Part shown: one piece after another, positions 62,365-64,000 of the stretch | Layout: every line of letters begins with the position of its first letter | How positions within the stretch are numbered: the first letter of the stretch is position 1 | NCBI GenBank assembly: GCA_002292285.1 | Contig: DBBP01000016.1 | Location: 15,736-79,735, forward strand | Source of the DNA: Proteobacteria bacterium UBA981 | GTDB taxonomy: Bacteria > Pseudomonadota > Gammaproteobacteria > Ga0077536 | Length of the DNA stretch: 64,000 bases | Direction: 5' to 3' | Notes under the pieces: generated by a model | The model's database searches: none | What the model saw: only the letters and a program-made list of their open reading frames with translations | Told to the model about the DNA's origin: nothing | Position numbers and translations under genes: made by a program

Positions 62365-63897
62365 ATGAGGGGATGGAAAATGAATGTGATCCTAGGTCTG
62401 GTTCTTTTCGTTTTAGCGTCAGCTTCCAACGCGAATGAAAATCTAGAAGAGCAAGTAAAACGTCTTATTGCTGCTAATAAGGCGTTAGTCGAGCGAGTTG
62501 CAGCTCTGGAGAAAATTGCCTTGGAAAGCGCGTCTGAGGCTAAAGGAGAGAGGAGCATTGCCAGTAAAACTGAAGAAGAAATTGCTCCTGAGGTATTTAG
62601 TTCAACCAACGCAGTAAACAAAGATTCAAGTTTAAAGCGCTCTAGGAGCCGTAGGTTTGTTGGAGTAAACCATGAATATTCGTATGCCATGCTTGATCCG
62701 ACCACAAATATAAATAGAAAGCAGGAGCTTCTTTTGAAGCGGAAGCAGGCAGGAGAGATCTCTTCTAACTCGGTTATTCTTGGTGGGGCAGTTACGGCCA
62801 TAGCAAATGCTCAACGAAGTGATACCGACTCGAAGTTTGGTTACCTTATGAGGCATCCTACTTCGGCTAATCAGATTGGTAAAAATGCGCAAGAAGCTGT
62901 ATTACATTCGGTTCAGTTAAATCTGACTGCTCTGATGGGTGATTGGGTCTCGGCTTATGCTGAAATTCTTTACGATCCGGAGCAGAGTTTCGGCGCTGGT
63001 ACAATTACCGCTTTAGGTAGAAATCAACTACAGCTTAGGAGGGGCTATGTACTAATCGGGGATTTAGAACGTGCTCCGGTTTATGCTGCTGTCGGAAAAA
63101 TGGCTACCCCGTTTGGTTTAACCGACACAGTTAATCCATTCACAGGTTCGACAGTCTGGCACGCTTTCGGTGGCCTAAGCTACGGGGCTAGAGTTGGTTA
63201 TATTGGGGACAATCTGTCGATTTCTCTTATGGCTGCTCAAGGCGGGTCGCAATTTAGGGCAACTCAAACCTCGGTGAGAGGAACAAGTGTTCCCAGCAAG
63301 CTAAACAATGTGGTGGCTGATCTTAAATACTCTTTTGATTTGCCATCGGGAAATGACGACTCGTTGGTTTTGGGTGGCTCTTACGTGCGCGGTACTAACT
63401 ATTGCCAGGATTTTCCCATTTTTCATTTCACGCCTTGTGATAATGATAATGGAGCGTATGCCCTTTATGGCCAGGTTAATTGGGGTGATTGGCTTGTTCA
63501 GGGGGAGTTTGCTAAAACTTTGCGGGAGTGGCCGGGCACCATGAACCCTAATCCTCCTCTAGATATTTATTCGGCTAGCAAAGTCACTTCCTTTGGTTTT
63601 GGGGCTCGAAGAAATTTTTATTTAATGAATATTCCTTCGTTTGTTTCAGCAGAATTTAGCCGTTTTGATGCAGGTCCTGACGGCGCGCCATGGGAAAACC
63701 AAGATCAATGGGTTTTGGGTTTTGGTTCCTTTCTAACACCCAGCGTGAAATTGTTTGGTGAATATGTTCACGTTAAAGGCTTTGCTCCACTTAATTTTCT
63801 TAGTGGGGGAACGCCAGGTTTGCCTGTCGGCACCACGATTAGTGAACATGGCGCCGATTCAGACATTATCATTCTGGGTGTTAACGCTGCCTTCTGA
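62365..63897 (+). CDS. Outer-membrane beta-barrel porin with N-terminal coiled coil (LbtU-like)
   Basis: 510 residues. The signal peptide is MRGWKMNVILGLVLFVLASA then SNA, followed by a coiled coil (LEEQVKRLIAANKALVERVA) and a Ser/Arg-rich linker. Alternating-hydrophobicity strands then run to the terminal Phe (IIILGVNAAF), the outer-membrane insertion signal. The architecture resembles LbtU siderophore porins, so uptake is inferred. The ATG at 62365 (AGGGGG upstream) or 62380 may start it. Codon use is clearly AT-richer than neighbours. A small hairpin (CTTGAAG/CTTCAAG, 63913-63931) follows. Confidence 0.75.
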   Translation: MRGWKMNVILGLVLFVLASASNANENLEEQVKRLIAANKALVERVAALEKIALESASEAKGERSIASKTEEEIAPEVFSSTNAVNKDSSLKRSRSRRFVGVNHEYSYAMLDPTTNINRKQELLLKRKQAGEISSNSVILGGAVTAIANAQRSDTDSKFGYLMRHPTSANQIGKNAQEAVLHSVQLNLTALMGDWVSAYAEILYDPEQSFGAGTITALGRNQLQLRRGYVLIGDLERAPVYAAVGKMATPFGLTDTVNPFTGSTVWHAFGGLSYGARVGYIGDNLSISLMAAQGGSQFRATQTSVRGTSVPSKLNNVVADLKYSFDLPSGNDDSLVLGGSYVRGTNYCQDFPIFHFTPCDNDNGAYALYGQVNWGDWLVQGEFAKTLREWPGTMNPNPPLDIYSASKVTSFGFGARRNFYLMNIPSFVSAEFSRFDAGPDGAPWENQDQWVLGFGSFLTPSVKLFGEYVHVKGFAPLNFLSGGTPGLPVGTTISEHGADSDIIILGVNAAF

Positions 63898-63973
63898 AAT
63901 TCGGTCAGAGCACTTGAAGTTCCACTTCAAGCTTGAAGGGACTCTATATAAGTATTTGATTTTTGGTGGGAGT

Positions 63974-64000
63974 TGGTGGGCCCGCCAGGACTCGAACCTG
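63974..64000 (-). tRNA. tRNA 3' end (partial, cut by window end)
   Basis: The minus strand reads CAGGTTCGAGTCCTGGCGGG then CCCACCA: a T-stem CAGG/CCTG with TTCGAGT loop, acceptor strand CGGGCCC, discriminator A and encoded CCA. The anticodon is outside the window, so the isotype cannot be given. Confidence 0.85.

Overview
The window looks like a chromosomal segment of a free-living, aerobic gammaproteobacterium. The main evidence is a class III PHA synthase (phaE/phaC) with phasin and PhaR, a sucA-sucB pair, a Burkholderia-type malate dehydrogenase, a GTP-dependent PEP carboxykinase, an RppH, a UbiG and a HiPIP. GC content is moderate, and only the last gene (a porin) is clearly AT-richer. 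A marine or sediment lineage such as Woeseiaceae or Chromatiales would fit, but that is a guess.

Layout. Positions 1-400 hold a decayed IS3-type transposase. 400-4850 carries a hybrid RpfC-like histidine kinase and a 3'(2'),5'-bisphosphate nucleotidase. 5027-22066 is mostly core carbon metabolism: acs-phaE-phaC, phaP, pckG, phaR, sucA-sucB, mdh, rppH, a succinate-semialdehyde-type dehydrogenase and a RidA protein. PhaR-like TTGC/GCAA operator candidates lie upstream of phaP and phaR. At 22.2 kb the sequence changes character. A tmRNA (ssrA) 3'-end fragment with its terminator is followed by an AbiEi/AbiEii toxin-antitoxin pair and a transposase remnant.

24.4-56.4 kb is a large photo-oxidative stress region. 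It contains an ECF sigma factor and ChrR-type anti-sigma pair, a divergent amine oxidase-DUF1365-cfa-MFS operon, folE, a long operon of lipocalin, CIA30, DUF3833, DUF6134, SDR and NTF2-like genes, DUF2256-nei, ubiG with a prokaryotic cryptochrome/6-4 photolyase homologue, a MerR regulator, a HiPIP operon and a renalase-like flavoprotein. I could recognise a recurring promoter, TGATCC-N16-CGTA, in front of several of these units, including divergently in front of the amine oxidase and the sigma factor. This fits a singlet-oxygen RpoE/ChrR regulon. The same motif precedes an operon of three tiny membrane proteins and, on the opposite strand, a stand-alone LOV-like PAS protein that lacks the photoactive cysteine. 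That divergent pair is the best candidate here for an undescribed module.

This region is also scarred. It has IS21 and several IS91 fragments, a 20-codon stump of a class V aminotransferase, a nonsense-interrupted DUF3833 lipoprotein, a frameshifted renalase-like gene with an intact paralogue 24 kb away, and a decayed duplicate of the CIA30-to-NTF2 segment. Around 56.5-58.2 kb tandem ssrA-3'-end repeats filled with small palindromes precede an AbrB/VapC pair and another transposase remnant, echoing the 22-24 kb junction. A further ssrA 3' fragment in the same orientation as the 22.2 kb one lies at 62.07 kb, so the roughly 40 kb between them may be an old composite island. No integrase is visible.

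58.2-61.7 kb is an enoyl-CoA hydratase / LLM oxidoreductase / SDR / GST-like set. The window ends with an AT-rich outer-membrane porin and the 3' end of a tRNA gene.
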